DNA from: Candidatus Anoxychlamydiales bacterium | Lineage (GTDB): Bacteria; Chlamydiota; Chlamydiia; Chlamydiales; SM23-39 | Length of the DNA stretch: 5,796 nucleotides | Direction of reading: 5' to 3' | Assembly: GCA_011064905.1 (NCBI GenBank) | Contig: JAAKFW010000106.1 | Location: 1-5,796 of the forward strand | Part shown: one piece after another, positions 5,634-5,796 of the stretch | How positions within the stretch are numbered: the stretch's first letter is position 1 | Layout: each line of letters opens with the position of its first letter | Made by a program: the position numbers and the translations under genes | The notes under the pieces: generated by a model | The model's input: only the letters and a program-made list of their open reading frames with translations | Database searches by the model: none | What the model was told of the DNA's origin: nothing

Positions 5634-5796
5634 ATGCTGTTTTTACCCTTTATGTTGTTTGCTATGTGGTCTAGTTGTTTTGCTATTGGAAAAATGGCAA
5701 TTTTCTCATCTACTCCTCTTTTTTTTACTGCAATTCGAATGCTGCTTGCCTCAACTTTAATTCTTGGCTTTATGCTACTTAAAAAAAAATCTCAGC
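5634..5796 (+). CDS. EamA/DMT-family transporter, N-terminal part (broken by window edge)
   Basis: The first 54 codons are present and the frame is open at the right edge. The peptide MLFLPFMLFAMWSSCFAIGK is the typical first membrane helix of EamA (drug/metabolite transporter superfamily) proteins, with the conserved Trp-Ser-Ser followed by a glycine and a positive charge. It is followed by the usual SSTPLFFTAIRMLLAS, with Arg35 at the start of the second helix (about residues 30-48) and a cytosolic KKK at 50-52. Complete family members have about 280-300 residues and ten helices. They exchange or export small metabolites such as amino acids, nucleotides or S-adenosylmethionine. The substrate cannot be told from this fragment. 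A ribosome binding site and a candidate promoter precede it. It is transcribed away from all other genes in the window. Confidence 0.85.
   Translation, partial: MLFLPFMLFAMWSSCFAIGKMAIFSSTPLFFTAIRMLLASTLILGFMLLKKKSQ

Noticed and set aside
5575..5760. Plus-strand GTG-started frame of 61 codons over the start of the EamA-type gene
   Set aside because: The other frame from the ATG at 5634 has a ribosome binding site, encodes clear EamA sequence and remains open to the edge; this one overlaps it and stops.

Overview
The window is AT-rich (roughly 30% GC, estimated by eye) and densely coded. It holds five complete genes and one broken one on the minus strand, and one broken gene on the plus strand. 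The Tgt protein points to the phylum Chlamydiota (a Chlamydia relative, probably an environmental or symbiotic lineage). It has the unusual nucleophile motif FDSSYPTKAARHG, a shortened GGSVGK substrate loop and a CSCxxC zinc site, which match chlamydial Tgt as I remember it and not the usual bacterial enzyme. The assignment rests mainly on this one protein and is an inference. A low-GC intracellular bacterium of another phylum that shares this Tgt type is possible.

Layout, in minus-strand transcription order from the right end: a small multi-pass membrane protein (DUF6622-like; 4829-5347) is followed by a hairpin plus T-tract that overlaps its stop codon. Next come a secreted S9-family serine peptidase (2788-4758) and, 3 nt later, a small secreted protein of unknown function (2386-2784). 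A good extended -10 promoter at 2366-2395 then precedes yhhQ (1632-2336) and tgt (509-1639), whose reading frames overlap by 8 nt. After a 157-nt gap with candidate promoter elements, a protein of unknown family starts at 351 and runs off the left edge. On the plus strand, an EamA/DMT-type transporter starts at 5634 and runs off the right edge. It diverges from the DUF6622-like gene across 286 nt that contain inverted repeats.

The most informative part is the yhhQ-tgt operon. YhhQ is a queuosine-precursor importer, and Tgt inserts the base into tRNA. Several substrate-pocket positions of this Tgt differ from the preQ1-using bacterial enzyme (Cys158 to Leu, Gln203 to His, Glu235 lost with a one-residue deletion; Zymomonas mobilis numbering). 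No queuosine biosynthesis gene lies in the window. Together this fits direct salvage of the host's finished base queuine, the route described for Chlamydia trachomatis. Here the two parts are fused into one translationally coupled transcription unit, with a six-unit hexanucleotide repeat at the junction.

The S9 peptidase and the small secreted protein form a second unit that probably acts outside the cytoplasm. I see no tRNA or rRNA genes, CRISPR arrays, insertion sequences or phage genes.
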